NCBI GenBank assembly: GCA_036278255.1
Contig: DASULK010000034.1
Coordinates: 1 to 64,000 of the forward strand
Origin: DASULK01 sp036278255
GTDB taxonomy: Bacteria; Actinomycetota; Actinomycetes; Mycobacteriales; Micromonosporaceae
Reading direction: 5' to 3'
DNA length: 64,000 nt
Positions 34,877 through 43,022 of the stretch are shown here, in pieces. A program made the position numbers and the translations under genes. Below the pieces are notes generated by a model. The model saw only the letters and a program-made list of their open reading frames with translations, was not told where the DNA came from and searched no databases. Numbering within the stretch: position 1 is the stretch's first letter; every line of letters begins with the position of its first letter.

Positions 34877-35656
34877 TCAGATCTCGTCGATGAGGTCGGC
34901 GACCGACGACACGATCCTCGACGGCCGGTACGGGTAGCGTTCCGCCTCGGCCCGGGTGCTGATACCGGTGAGCACCAGGATCGTCTCCAGGCCGGCCTCC
35001 AGGCCGCACAGCACGTCGGTGTCCATCCGGTCACCGATCATCGCTGTGGTCTCCGAGTGCGCATCGATGGTGTTGAGGGCCGAGCGCATCATCATCGGGT
35101 TCGGCTTGCCGATGAAGTACGGGTCGACGCCGGTGGCCCGCGAGATCATGGCCGCGACGGAACCGGCCGCCGGCAGGGCACCCTCGGCGGACGGACCGGT
35201 CGGATCCGGGTTGGTGCAGATGAACCGGGCCCCGTCGTTGATCAGGCGGACCGCTTTGGTGACCGCTTCGAAGCTGTAGGTACGGGTCTCCCCCAGCACC
35301 ACGTAGTCGGGGGAGAAGTCGGTCAGCACGTAACCGATCGCGTGCAGCGCCGTGGTGAGCCCGGCCTCGCCGATCACATACGCCGTTCCGCCGGGCCGCT
35401 GCAGGTCGAGGAACTGCGCGGTCGCCAGCGCCGAAGTCCAGATCGCCGACTCCGGCACATCGAAGCCCATGCGGGTCAGCCGTGACTGCAGATCCCGTGG
35501 GGTGTAGATCGAGTTGTTGGTGAGCACCAGGAACGGTTTACCGGAGGAGCGCAGGCGCCCGATGAACTCGGGCGCACCCGGGATCGGATGCCCCTCGTGC
35601 ACCAGCACCCCGTCCATGTCGGTCAGCCAGCTCTCGATCGATTTTCGCTCTCGCAC
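34877..35656 (-). CDS. HAD-IIA (NagD-like) phosphatase
   Basis: A 259-aa HAD-superfamily phosphohydrolase. Motif I WLTDMDGVLVHEG holds the nucleophile Asp, motif II reads FLVLTNNS, the Lys of motif III lies in YFIGKPNPMMM, and motif IV reads AMIGDRMDTDVLCG. The cap between II and III is of the C2/IIA type found in NagD, phosphoglycolate and 4-nitrophenyl phosphatases. GTG at 35656 with GGAGG five bases upstream sets the start; longer frames run into ferrochelatase. It follows ferrochelatase by 20 bases on the same strand, so is probably last in the fabG-inhA-hemH operon. Confidence 0.85.
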   Translation of the reverse strand: MRERKSIESWLTDMDGVLVHEGHPIPGAPEFIGRLRSSGKPFLVLTNNSIYTPRDLQSRLTRMGFDVPESAIWTSALATAQFLDLQRPGGTAYVIGEAGLTTALHAIGYVLTDFSPDYVVLGETRTYSFEAVTKAVRLINDGARFICTNPDPTGPSAEGALPAAGSVAAMISRATGVDPYFIGKPNPMMMRSALNTIDAHSETTAMIGDRMDTDVLCGLEAGLETILVLTGISTRAEAERYPYRPSRIVSSVADLIDEI

Positions 35657-35676
35657 AAGGCCCTCCAGGCCGGACG

Positions 35677-36708
35677 TTACGGACGGCGGGACGGTGCCGG
35701 GCAGCAGGTGGCCGGGCAGTGATCCCAAGCGGGGAGCGTACCGAGTCGCGAGCGGGGCACCGCACCGGCCGGGTCCAGCCGCTCCAGCACCAGTTCCCGG
35801 ATCATCGCCACGAAGCGCGGGTCCGTGCCGGCGGTGGCAGCGCGGGCGTACCCCAGGCCGAGGCGCTTGGCGGTGCCCGCCGCCTCGGTGTCCAGGTCCC
35901 ACACCACCTCAAGGTGATCGGAGACGAACCCGATCGGGCTGACCACCACCGCGGTGACCCCATCGGCGGCGAGGGTGGCCAGGTGGTCGTTGATGTCAGG
36001 CTCCAGCCACGGCACGTGCGGCGGCCCCGACCGGCTCTGCCAGACCAGGTCGTACTTCAGATCCGGGGCGGCAGCGGCGGCCACCAGCCGGGCCGTCTCC
36101 TGGAGCTGCGCCTCGTACCGCCCGCCATCGGGCCCGGCGGTCGCCGCCATCGCGGTGGGGATGGAGTGGGCGACGAAGACCAGTCGGATGCTGCTCCGGT
36201 CCGCCGTACCGAGGGTCTCCAGCGCGGCCCGCACCGCGTCGACGTTTGGCTGGACGAAGCCGGGGTGGTCCCAGAACTGGCGAAGTTTTTCGATCACCGG
36301 CGCCTCCGGTCCGGCGGCGGCGCGGGCGGTGGCGATGTCCTCCAGGTACTGCCGGCACGACGAGTAGCCGGCGTAGGCACTCGTCACGAAGGCCAGGGCG
36401 CGGCGCACCCCGTCGTCCCGCATCCGTGCCACCGTGTCGGCGAGCAGCGGATGCCAGTTGCGGTTGCCCCAGTAGACGGGAAGATCGAGGCCGTTTGCGG
36501 CGAAGTCGGCGCGGATGGCGGCGAGCAGGTCGCGGCACTGCTGGTTGATCGGGGAGACCCCGCCGAAATGCTGGTAGTGCTCGGCCACCTCCGCCAGCCG
36601 CTCGGGTGGCACCCCGCGGCCACGGGTCACATTGGCCAGGAACGGGGCCACGTCCTCGGGCCGTTCCGGCCCGCCGAATGACACCAGCACAACCGCGTCG
36701 TAGCTCAT
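35677..36708 (-). CDS. cpfC: Coproporphyrin III ferrochelatase
   Basis: A 343-aa enzyme that inserts Fe2+ into coproporphyrin III in the actinobacterial haem pathway. Family motifs are VLVSFGGPERPEDV at the N-terminus, the metal-site His in FVAHSIPTAM and the Glu in SDHLEVVWDLD. Cys118 in SSCRQYLEDI together with Cys331, Cys335 and Cys336 near the C-terminus are candidates for the [2Fe-2S] cluster known in actinobacterial ferrochelatases, although the spacing differs slightly from the classical one. The ATG at 36708 is chosen over an upstream start. The gene follows inhA, as in mycobacteria (hemZ). Older names are hemH/hemZ. Confidence 0.9.
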   Translation of the reverse strand: MSYDAVVLVSFGGPERPEDVAPFLANVTRGRGVPPERLAEVAEHYQHFGGVSPINQQCRDLLAAIRADFAANGLDLPVYWGNRNWHPLLADTVARMRDDGVRRALAFVTSAYAGYSSCRQYLEDIATARAAAGPEAPVIEKLRQFWDHPGFVQPNVDAVRAALETLGTADRSSIRLVFVAHSIPTAMAATAGPDGGRYEAQLQETARLVAAAAAPDLKYDLVWQSRSGPPHVPWLEPDINDHLATLAADGVTAVVVSPIGFVSDHLEVVWDLDTEAAGTAKRLGLGYARAATAGTDPRFVAMIRELVLERLDPAGAVPRSRLGTLPAWDHCPATCCPAPSRRP

Positions 36709-36740
36709 AACCCCATTGTCCCCCGACCGCAACCCGATGC

Positions 36741-36759
36741 GCGGAAGGGCCCCTTCCGC
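36741..36759. repeat. Short perfect palindrome between inhA and ferrochelatase
   Basis: GCGGAAGGG-C-CCCTTCCGC, followed by a related AAGAGAGGACCCCTCCTTCC-like stretch toward 36790. A similar GGAAGGGCCC core forms the acnA terminator at 58768-58812, so this may be a genus-wide interspersed terminator-like repeat. Confidence 0.6.
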
Positions 36760-36804
36760 TACACCGGGCGATAAGAGAGGACCCCTCCTTCCGGTCCGTC
36801 CAGG

Positions 36805-37572
36805 TCAGGCACCGAGGGCGTGGTAGCCGCCGTCAACGTGGATGATCTCACCGGTGGTGGCCGGGAACCAGTCCGACAACAGCGCCAGGCAGGCCCGCGC
36901 CGCCGGCTCCTGGTCGGTCAGTGACCAGCCGAGCGGGGCCCGCCGGGCCCACGCGTCCTCGAACTGCTCGAAACCGGGGATCGACCGGGCGGCCATCGTG
37001 CGCAGCGGCCCGGCGGAGACCAGGTTGCTGCGGATGCCCTTCGGCCCCAGGTGCATCGCCAGGTAGCGGGATGCCGACTCCAGGCCGGCCTTGGCCACAC
37101 CCATCCAGTCGTAGACCGGCCATGCCTTGCTCGCGTCGAAGGTGAGGCCGACGATCGAACCACCGGACCCCATCAGCGGCAACGCCGCCATCGCCAGCGA
37201 TTTGTAGGAGTACGTCGAGACGTGCACCGCGGTGGCGACGTCCTCCCAGGGGGCGTCGAGGAATCCCCCGCCCAGGCAGCTAGGCGGCGCGAATCCGATG
37301 GAGTGCACCACGCCATCGAGCCCGTCAACGTGCTCACGCACCCGGTCGGCGAGGCCGGCAAGTTGTTCGGCGTTGGTCACGTCAAGTTCGATCACGGGCG
37401 CCGGGGCGGGCAGCCGCTTGGCGATCCGCTCCACCAGCGACATCCGACCGAACCCGGTGAGCACCACCGTGGCCCCGTTCTCCTGGGCGAGCTTCGCCGT
37501 CGAGAAGGCGATCGACTGGTCGGTGATGATACCGGTGATGAGCAGCCGTTTACCGGCCAGCAGTCCAGACAC
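36805..37572 (-). CDS. inhA: NADH-dependent enoyl-ACP reductase (InhA/FabI)
   Basis: A 255-aa short-chain-dehydrogenase-type reductase that performs the last step of each fatty-acid elongation cycle. NADH site: LLAGKRLLITGIITDQSIAF, the enoyl-reductase variant of the Gly-rich loop. The active-site pair Tyr-x6-Lys is in VYDWMGVAKAGLES, and SAGPLRTMAARSI matches the substrate loop. It is the InhA branch by these signatures. The GTG at 37572 follows GAGGA by seven bases; a longer frame covers the intergenic gap and fabG. Gene order fabG-inhA-ferrochelatase equals that of Mycobacterium (mabA-inhA-hemZ). It is a known isoniazid/triclosan-type target family. Confidence 0.93.
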   Translation of the reverse strand: MSGLLAGKRLLITGIITDQSIAFSTAKLAQENGATVVLTGFGRMSLVERIAKRLPAPAPVIELDVTNAEQLAGLADRVREHVDGLDGVVHSIGFAPPSCLGGGFLDAPWEDVATAVHVSTYSYKSLAMAALPLMGSGGSIVGLTFDASKAWPVYDWMGVAKAGLESASRYLAMHLGPKGIRSNLVSAGPLRTMAARSIPGFEQFEDAWARRAPLGWSLTDQEPAARACLALLSDWFPATTGEIIHVDGGYHALGA

Positions 37573-37621
37573 GTGCAGATCCTCTGCTTCCTGTTCGTTC
37601 CTCAGAAACGGGGCCGGGTGG

Positions 37622-38326
37622 TCAGTGGCCCATGCCCAGGCCACCGTCGACCGGGATGACCGCGCCGGAGATGTAGCCGGCGGCGTCGCTGGCCAGCCAG
37701 GTGACCACATCCGCCACCTCCTCGACGGCGGCGAACCGGCCGGCCGGAATGGCCTTGCGGTATTCGGTCTTACGCTCCTCGGGCAGCGCGTCGGTCATGT
37801 CGGTTTCGATGAACCCCGGTGCCACCACATTGGCCGTGATGTTACGGCTGCCGAGCTCGCGGGTGATCGAGCGGGCGACACCGACCAGCCCGGCCTTGCT
37901 GGCCGCGTAGTTGACCTGGCCCGGTCCGCCGTAGAGTCCGACGACCGACGAGATGAAGATCATCCGCCCCCACCGGGCCCGTACCATCTTCGTGGCCGCC
38001 CGCTTGGCGCAGCGGAAGGCACCGGTCAGGTTGGTGTCGAGCACCCGGGTGAACTGCTCCTCCGACATGCGCATCAGCAGTGTGTCGTCGGTGATACCGG
38101 CATTGGCGACCAGCACCTCGACCGGGCCGAGCTCCGCCTCGACGGCGGCGAAGGCAGCGTCGACCGCGGCAGCATCGGTGACGTCGCACTGCACGCCGAA
38201 CAGGTCGGCGGGGGCACCACTGCCGCGGTGGGTCACCGCCACCCGGTCGCCATGCTTGGCGAACGCCTGCGCGATGGCCAGGCCGATGCCTCGGTTCCCC
38301 CCGGTCACTAGCACGGTTCGAGCCAC
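37622..38326 (-). CDS. fabG: 3-oxoacyl-ACP reductase FabG
   Basis: A 234-aa SDR enzyme that reduces 3-ketoacyl-ACP with NADPH. Cofactor loop TGGNRGIGLA, NAGI motif, catalytic Ser in FISSVVGLYG and Tyr-x3-Lys in VNYAASKAG, and C-terminal PVDGGLGMGH. It is the mabA/fabG1 orthologue by position. The GTG at 38326 follows GAGAGG by six bases. First gene of the fabG-inhA-cpfC-HAD run; 49 bases separate it from inhA. Upstream is a 560-bp gap. Confidence 0.93.
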   Translation of the reverse strand: MARTVLVTGGNRGIGLAIAQAFAKHGDRVAVTHRGSGAPADLFGVQCDVTDAAAVDAAFAAVEAELGPVEVLVANAGITDDTLLMRMSEEQFTRVLDTNLTGAFRCAKRAATKMVRARWGRMIFISSVVGLYGGPGQVNYAASKAGLVGVARSITRELGSRNITANVVAPGFIETDMTDALPEERKTEYRKAIPAGRFAAVEEVADVVTWLASDAAGYISGAVIPVDGGLGMGH

Positions 38327-38522
38327 GATGTACCTCTCAGTTCCGTCGCTGATGGTGCGCGATGGAGACTATGCGTTACCGGCAGGTAAACGCTAACGGC
38401 CCCGCTCCGTCCGGCTCCGGTGGCGGGGCGCTGGTGGGCCGGTCCGACACGTCCCTCATCGACCGGCGGGACGGTGTTGTGTACCATTCCAACGGTTCTT
38501 CAGCAGGCCCGGGCCGACCGAT

Positions 38523-38555
38523 GGAGGTGATCGCTGTGCGAAGTAGCGATCCTCC
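38523..38555 (+). promoter_or_regulatory. Hairpin hiding a Shine-Dalgarno sequence and start codon
   Basis: GGAG plus GATCGCT on the 5' side pair with AGCGATC plus CTCC on the 3' side, with a 2-base bulge and a 9-base loop. GGAGGTG (38523-38529) lies in the stem and the GTG at 38536 is the first codon in the loop. This would limit translation of the tiny frame at 38536-38589. Confidence 0.5.
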
Positions 38556-38589
38556 GAGTCCCGGCCGGGCTGCCGGCCTGCTCCGCTGA
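38536..38589 (+). CDS. Possible 17-aa leader peptide
   Basis: GTG start six bases after GGAGGTG; the product would be VRSSDPPSPGRAAGLLR and then a TGA stop. Only the ideal ribosome site and hairpin support it. It precedes, by about 155 bases, the tiny membrane-peptide frame on the same strand. It may be an accidental frame. Confidence 0.35.
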   Translation: MRSSDPPSPGRAAGLLR

Positions 38590-38743
38590 GCAAGCAGCTC
38601 GGCCTGAGCTGACCGGCACGCCCGCGGTCACCGATCGCACCTGCGCCTCGGCCAGGTGGAGCGGTCCGTGCCCGCCTGCCCGGCTGTGACGTTCTCCCTG
38701 CACCCGTTCGACTGTGAGTGCCGCCGCCATCGGAGAGTCGTCC

Positions 38744-38827
38744 ATGAACCGCTATGTCGCCCCCCTGGGGTTCACCCTCGCCGCCGTCTGGGTTGTCGTC
38801 CTCTTCGTTCTGGTCGGCGCGGCCTAA
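38744..38827 (+). CDS. Possible 27-aa single-pass membrane peptide
   Basis: ATG preceded by GGAGAG with a six-base spacer; the peptide opens MNRYVAPLGFTLAAVW and ends VVVLFVLVGAA, one continuous hydrophobic helix with a short Asn/Arg/Tyr N-terminus. It is transcribed opposite to the flanking VWA and fabG genes. A helix of just the right length with a good ribosome site argues for a real small protein; conservation would decide. Possible roles include regulation of a membrane complex, but nothing is known. Confidence 0.5.
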   Translation: MNRYVAPLGFTLAAVWVVVLFVLVGAA

Positions 38828-38885
38828 TGACACGCTACGCCGCTGACCACCGTCCGCCCTGATCCGAGGCCCGACCTGTGGCGCC

Positions 38886-39836
38886 TCACAGCAACCGGGA
38901 AGTCCACAACAGACTCATGCCTCCGGCCGACAGGGCGAAGAGCAACGCGATACCCGCATACCACTGGGTAATTTCGCGGGGCTCGGTGCGGTGTCCGATC
39001 GAGCTGCCCATGTCCTCGTACACCCTCTTCAACTCGGCGGCCGACGCCGCCTCATAGAAGTAGCCCCCGGTGATCTCCGCGAGTTCGGCCAACGACAGCC
39101 GGTCCACCGGGACCCGCTGCAGGTGGCCACCGATGTCGACCACACCGCTGTCTGTGCCGAAGGCGATGGTGGAGACCGGGATGTTGGCCGCGCTGGCGGC
39201 CGCTGCAGCCTCCTCGATGGAGCGGCCCGACGTGCGGTATCCGTCGGAGAGCAGCATGATCCGGGCGGGCGGAAGATTCTCGGCCCCGTCCGCCGGCACC
39301 ACGCGGATCGCCTCCAGGCAGGTGAAGACGGCCTCACCGGTCGCGGTCGCCTCGGCCAGCGTCAGACCGTCGATGGCCTGGATCACCGCCGGCCGGTCCT
39401 TCGACGGCGGCACCAGAACGTTCGCCGATTTCGCGAACGCCACCAGGCCGAGGTTGTAGGTCTCCGGCAACTCCGCAACAAACTGCTTCGCCGCCTCCTG
39501 CGCCGCCTCGATCCGCGACGGCGCAACATCCTCGGCCTCCATCGACAACGACACGTCAATGGCCATCATGATGGTGGCCCGCTCCAGCGGCTGCTGCACA
39601 TCCAGCGCAGGCCGGCCCATCGCCGCGGCCAGGGCGACGAGGCTGAGCAGAAACGCCCCCGCAGCCGCATGTCGGCGCCAGCCCAACCCCTTCGGCGCCA
39701 GGGTGCTCAACAGTTCGACATTGGTGAACCGGAGCGCATAGGAGCGTCGACGGAACTGCCGCCACACGTACCAACCCGCGACAGCGAAGACCGGCAGCAG
39801 CGCCAGCAGCCACCAGGGGGCCAGAAAACGGATCAT
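38886..39836 (-). CDS. VWA-domain membrane protein (BatA-like)
   Basis: A 316-aa protein. An N-terminal helix (PWWLLALLPVFAVAGWYVW) and a second at about 60 flank a cytosolic strip; the von Willebrand A domain starts at residue 90 with the MIDAS motif IDVSLSMEAEDV (DxSxS), the distal Thr in EATATGEAV and Asp in LLSDGYRTSG; a final helix (WYAGIALLFALSAGGMSLLW) re-enters the membrane. MoxR-DUF58-VWA sets act as metal-dependent chaperone-like systems maturing extracytoplasmic or enzyme complexes. The start overlaps the DUF58 gene (ATGA). Mycobacterial orthologue by position is the gene before fabG1. Confidence 0.88.
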   Translation of the reverse strand: MIRFLAPWWLLALLPVFAVAGWYVWRQFRRRSYALRFTNVELLSTLAPKGLGWRRHAAAGAFLLSLVALAAAMGRPALDVQQPLERATIMMAIDVSLSMEAEDVAPSRIEAAQEAAKQFVAELPETYNLGLVAFAKSANVLVPPSKDRPAVIQAIDGLTLAEATATGEAVFTCLEAIRVVPADGAENLPPARIMLLSDGYRTSGRSIEEAAAAASAANIPVSTIAFGTDSGVVDIGGHLQRVPVDRLSLAELAEITGGYFYEAASAAELKRVYEDMGSSIGHRTEPREITQWYAGIALLFALSAGGMSLLWTSRLL

Positions 39837-40876
39837 GCGCTCCTACTTCCCGGCTCCAGGAGAGGGCCCGGCGCTGCCGCACGCCCGGATCGGCGGGCGA
39901 CCGGCGGAGCGGCCGAACCGCTCGCCCGGCTCCGGGCGCTACGACGAGCGGCGACAAACCGCACGATATCCAGCAGCCAGTCCGTATCGGTACGCAGCCG
40001 CAGGTGCGCGGCTCCGGCACCCCGCAGCGCGTCGGAGATCGCGGCCCGCTGGGCCTGGGCCGCCGCCGCATAGCGGCGGCGCAGCCGCCGGTCAGCGGTC
40101 TGCACCTCGTGCACCTCACCGGTCTCCGGGTCGGCCACCGCGAGCACACCCACGTCAGGCAGCTCCAGCTCACGCGGGTCGACCACCTCGACGGCGAGCA
40201 CATCATGCCGCACCGCCAACTTCCGGACCGGCTGCGCCCACTGCTCCGGCGGCGCCAGGAAATCGGAGATCACCACCGCGATGCCGCGGCGGCGGGGTGG
40301 CCGGTTGAGCAGATCCACCAGTGCCCCCAGGTCAGTGCGGCCGGGCCGGATCTCGGTTCCGGCGATCGCCCGCAGCAACCCCTGTGCCTCCCGGCGGCCG
40401 GAACGGGCGGGAAGACGACGGACCGATCCCGGGCCGGCGGGCATCGCCCCCACCGATCCCCCTCCCCCAGTGCCGATCACCGCACCGATACGGTTACCGC
40501 CCCGGGCCGTCAGATGCACGATGGCCGCGGCGGCGGCGATGACGACATCACGCTTGAGCCAGCGGGCGGTACCAAAATCCAGGCTCGCCGACAGATCGAT
40601 GGCCAGCCAGGCCTCCAGCTCGCGATCGGCCACCGTCTGCCGGACATGCGGGATGGTGGTACGGGCGGTGACCGGCCAGTCGATATGCCGAACATCATCG
40701 CCCGGCCGGTACTCCCGCGATTCCCCTGCTTCGCTCCCCGGTCCGGGCAGCAGACCGAGGTAGTCGCCCTGCAACAGCCCGTCGAGTTTGCGGGTGACCA
40801 TCAGGTGCAGCCGGGACAGCACCGCTCCGGTCCGGTCAGCACCCGGGCCTTGCCCCGCCCGGGAGGTTGTGATCAC
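39833..40876 (-). CDS. DUF58 protein of the MoxR operon
   Basis: A 347-aa protein with the DUF58 core GESREYRPGDDVRHIDWPVT and the following VWA-like segment WLAIDLSASLDFG. Proteins of this family accompany MoxR ATPases and VWA proteins; they are taken as scaffold or adaptor. It shares four-base overlaps with moxR upstream (GTGA) and the VWA gene downstream (ATGA), so all three are made together. The C-terminal 40 residues are Arg/Ala-rich and low complexity, perhaps disordered. Confidence 0.88.
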   Translation of the reverse strand: MITTSRAGQGPGADRTGAVLSRLHLMVTRKLDGLLQGDYLGLLPGPGSEAGESREYRPGDDVRHIDWPVTARTTIPHVRQTVADRELEAWLAIDLSASLDFGTARWLKRDVVIAAAAAIVHLTARGGNRIGAVIGTGGGGSVGAMPAGPGSVRRLPARSGRREAQGLLRAIAGTEIRPGRTDLGALVDLLNRPPRRRGIAVVISDFLAPPEQWAQPVRKLAVRHDVLAVEVVDPRELELPDVGVLAVADPETGEVHEVQTADRRLRRRYAAAAQAQRAAISDALRGAGAAHLRLRTDTDWLLDIVRFVAARRSARSRASGSAAPPVARRSGRAAAPGPLLEPGSRSA

Positions 40877-42018
40877 GACAGCGCCCCGGGCCAGGCCGCG
40901 CCGGAGGGGGCCGCTCCGGTCGGCACCGGCGCCGCGTTCTGCCGGGGGGCGACGGTGGGCAGCGGGACAGTGGAGAGAATCCGGTTGACGATGTAGTCGG
41001 CCGGGACGTCATCGGCGAGCGCGTCGTAGCTGAGCACCAGGCGGTGCCGGAGGATGTCCGGGGCAATGTCCTGCACATCCTGCGGCAGCGCGTAGTCACG
41101 CCCGCGCATCAACGCCAGGGCACGGGTCGCCCGAACGATGCCCAGCGAGGCGCGTGGACTCGCGCCGTACTGGATGAGCCGCCCCACGTCGGCCATGCCG
41201 TGTTCGGCCGGTGCACGGGTGGCGACCACCAGCCGCACCGCGTAGTCGACCAGGGCGTTGTGCACGAAGACCTGGTCGGCCTTGCGTTGCAGCGCGACCA
41301 GCTCGGCCGGGCTGAGGACCACCGCCGGCTCGGGCGCTGCCACCCCCATCCGGTAGACGATCTCGCGTTCCTCGGCATCGGTCGGATAACCCACCACGAT
41401 CTTCATCAGGAACCGGTCACGCTGCGCCTCCGACAGCGGGTAGACGCCCTCCTGCTCGATCGGGTTCTGCGTCGCCATGACCAGGAAGGGGTCGGGCACC
41501 CGGTGGGTCTGGCCACCGATGGAGACCTGCTGCTCCGACATCACCTCCAGCAGTGCCGACTGCACCTTGGCCGGCGCCCGGTTGATCTCGTCTGCGAGGA
41601 GGAAGTTGACGAAAATGGGCCCCAGCTCCACATCGAACTTCTCACTCGTCTGCCGATAGATGCGGGTGCCCACGATGTCGGCCGGCACCAGATCCGGGGT
41701 GAACTGCACGCGGGCGAACATGCCACCGACCACCGTGGCAAGGCTCTCCACGGCGAGGGTCTTCGCCACCCCGGGCACTCCCTCCAGCAGGCAATGCCCG
41801 CGGGCCAGCAGCGCCACGAACATCCGCTCCACCATCCGGTCCTGTCCCACAATCACCCGCTTGACCTCGAACAGGGCCCGCTCCAGCAGGGTGGCGTCCT
41901 GAGCCGGGGTGGTCTCCTGCGAGGCCACCGCCGCGGTCTTGCTCCCCTCCGCCCCGGCGGATGCGCCGGTGGGCGGGGCGGGCGGGGTCGGGGTGTCGGG
42001 TGTGATCGGCTGGGCCAC
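40873..42018 (-). CDS. moxR: MoxR-family AAA+ ATPase
   Basis: A 381-aa AAA+ protein. After a Pro/Ala-rich lead of about 45 residues come Walker A LLEGVPGVAKTLAVES, Walker B FLLADEINRAPAKVQ, sensor MATQNPIEQEGVYPLSEAQR and the C-terminal lid (YGASPRASLGIVRATRALAL). MoxR ATPases work with VWA partners in folding or metal insertion. First gene of moxR-DUF58-VWA; GTG at 42018 follows GGAGG. The operon order followed by fabG-inhA-ferrochelatase copies that of Mycobacterium tuberculosis. Confidence 0.93.
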   Translation of the reverse strand: MAQPITPDTPTPPAPPTGASAGAEGSKTAAVASQETTPAQDATLLERALFEVKRVIVGQDRMVERMFVALLARGHCLLEGVPGVAKTLAVESLATVVGGMFARVQFTPDLVPADIVGTRIYRQTSEKFDVELGPIFVNFLLADEINRAPAKVQSALLEVMSEQQVSIGGQTHRVPDPFLVMATQNPIEQEGVYPLSEAQRDRFLMKIVVGYPTDAEEREIVYRMGVAAPEPAVVLSPAELVALQRKADQVFVHNALVDYAVRLVVATRAPAEHGMADVGRLIQYGASPRASLGIVRATRALALMRGRDYALPQDVQDIAPDILRHRLVLSYDALADDVPADYIVNRILSTVPLPTVAPRQNAAPVPTGAAPSGAAWPGALS

Positions 42019-42264
42019 CAATCCTCCACAACGTCATCGCGTCATCGATCGGCTGGGAAAGTGCCGCACCAAGCCTTGCACGTCGGACGGTCCGCCGCGT
42101 GGGGAGACCCCAATCCGGTTGTCGGGCCCCGGTGCCGGTACCGGCACGGTATACACGGCCGGCCACTTCGTGGGTACGATTCATCCGTCGCCGGGCGGCT
42201 TCCCCCGTGGCCGCCCGGCGCTCATCGCGTCAACGCCGGCCGTGCCGCCCGTAGACTCGCCGGG

Positions 42265-42474
42265 ATGACCGACCCAACTCCAGCTCCGTCAACCCTGATC
42301 TGCTCCGCCCGCGGATGCCAGACGTCAGCGGCCTGGGCGCTGCGGTGGAACAATCCCCGCCTGCACGGCGCCGACCGGCGTAAGACCTGGCTCGCCTGCC
42401 CGGAGCACCGGCAGACCCTCGGCCAGTTCCTTCAGGCACGCGGATTTCTGCGCGACATCGAACCGGTGGAATGA
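42265..42474 (+). CDS. Small Cys-containing conserved protein
   Basis: A 69-aa soluble protein, with Cys-x4-Cys in LICSARGCQTSA and a later LACPEHRQTL (Cys-x2-His), which could make a small zinc site. Trp-rich core AAWALRWNNPRLHG. It is a known type of actinobacterial small protein found before bPH2-domain genes, with no function assigned. It overlaps the next gene's possible ATG (ATGATC at its stop). No clear ribosome site; probably leaderless or weakly translated. Confidence 0.7.
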   Translation: MTDPTPAPSTLICSARGCQTSAAWALRWNNPRLHGADRRKTWLACPEHRQTLGQFLQARGFLRDIEPVE

Positions 42475-43022
42475 TCGCCTACCGTAGAGGCGTGAACGAC
42501 GGTATGCCATCCGCTGAGCCGACCGCCGGCCCGACCAGTCCCCTGGAGCCGTGGCCGGAGACCGTGGACTGGCGTGGGGTCTCCCCCGATCTCATCTGGG
42601 TGGAACTGCTGCACCTGGCGGGTGGGCTGGCGGTGGCGCTCATCGCCGTCAGCACCGGTTGGGCCCTGACCGGGCACTGGACCTTCGGGGTCGGCTTCGG
42701 TGCGGTCGTTGCGTTCGGGCTGTGGCGGGCGACGGTGGTTGTGCGGGCCGTCCGCGCCTGGGGCTACGCCGAGCGGGACAAGGACCTCCTCGTCCGGCAC
42801 GGTCTGCTCGTCCGGCGGCTCTCCATCGTGCCGTACGCCCGCATGCAGTTCGTCGACGTGACAGCCGGACCGTTGGAGCGGGCCTTCAGCCTGGCCACCG
42901 TACAACTGCACACCGCTGCCGCGGCGACCGATGCCAAGATCCCCGGTCTACGCCCGAACGAGGCGTCACGGTTGCGGGACCGGCTCACCGCGCTCGGCGA
43001 AGTCGGCGCGGAGGGCCTGTGA
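42471..43022 (+). CDS. bPH2-domain membrane protein (YdbS-like)
   Basis: A 183-aa protein with two membrane helices (about residues 48-85, GLAVALIAVSTGWALTG and VGFGAVVAFGLWRATVVVRA) followed by one bacterial PH domain (DKDLLVRHGLLVRRLSIVPY, ARMQFVDVTAGPLERAF, SLATVQLHTA). The start may be the ATG at 42471, overlapping the upstream gene, or a GTG at 42492 that lies six bases after TACCGT and could begin a leaderless message. Its stop overlaps the next bPH2 gene (GTGA). YdbS/YdbT pairs of Bacillus confer resistance to some antimicrobial peptides; that role is only a suggestion here. Confidence 0.85.
   Translation: MIAYRRGVNDGMPSAEPTAGPTSPLEPWPETVDWRGVSPDLIWVELLHLAGGLAVALIAVSTGWALTGHWTFGVGFGAVVAFGLWRATVVVRAVRAWGYAERDKDLLVRHGLLVRRLSIVPYARMQFVDVTAGPLERAFSLATVQLHTAAAATDAKIPGLRPNEASRLRDRLTALGEVGAEGL

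Larger units (their letters stand above)
38327..38743. other. Structured gap upstream of fabG
   Basis: No standard gene. It should hold the fabG promoter (a TAGTCT-like -10 on the minus strand near 38365 is possible). Between 38500 and 38600 several GC-rich segments can pair on the plus strand (CAGGCCCGGGCCG with CGGCCGGGCTG, and the hairpin described separately). I looked for cobalamin, SAM, c-di-AMP, 6C and SRP RNA landmarks and saw none. Confidence 0.5.

Noticed and set aside
38450..38743. Known riboswitch or housekeeping RNA (cobalamin, SAM, c-di-AMP, 6C, SRP, tmRNA)
   Set aside because: No conserved core sequence of any of these was found; only generic GC-rich pairing.
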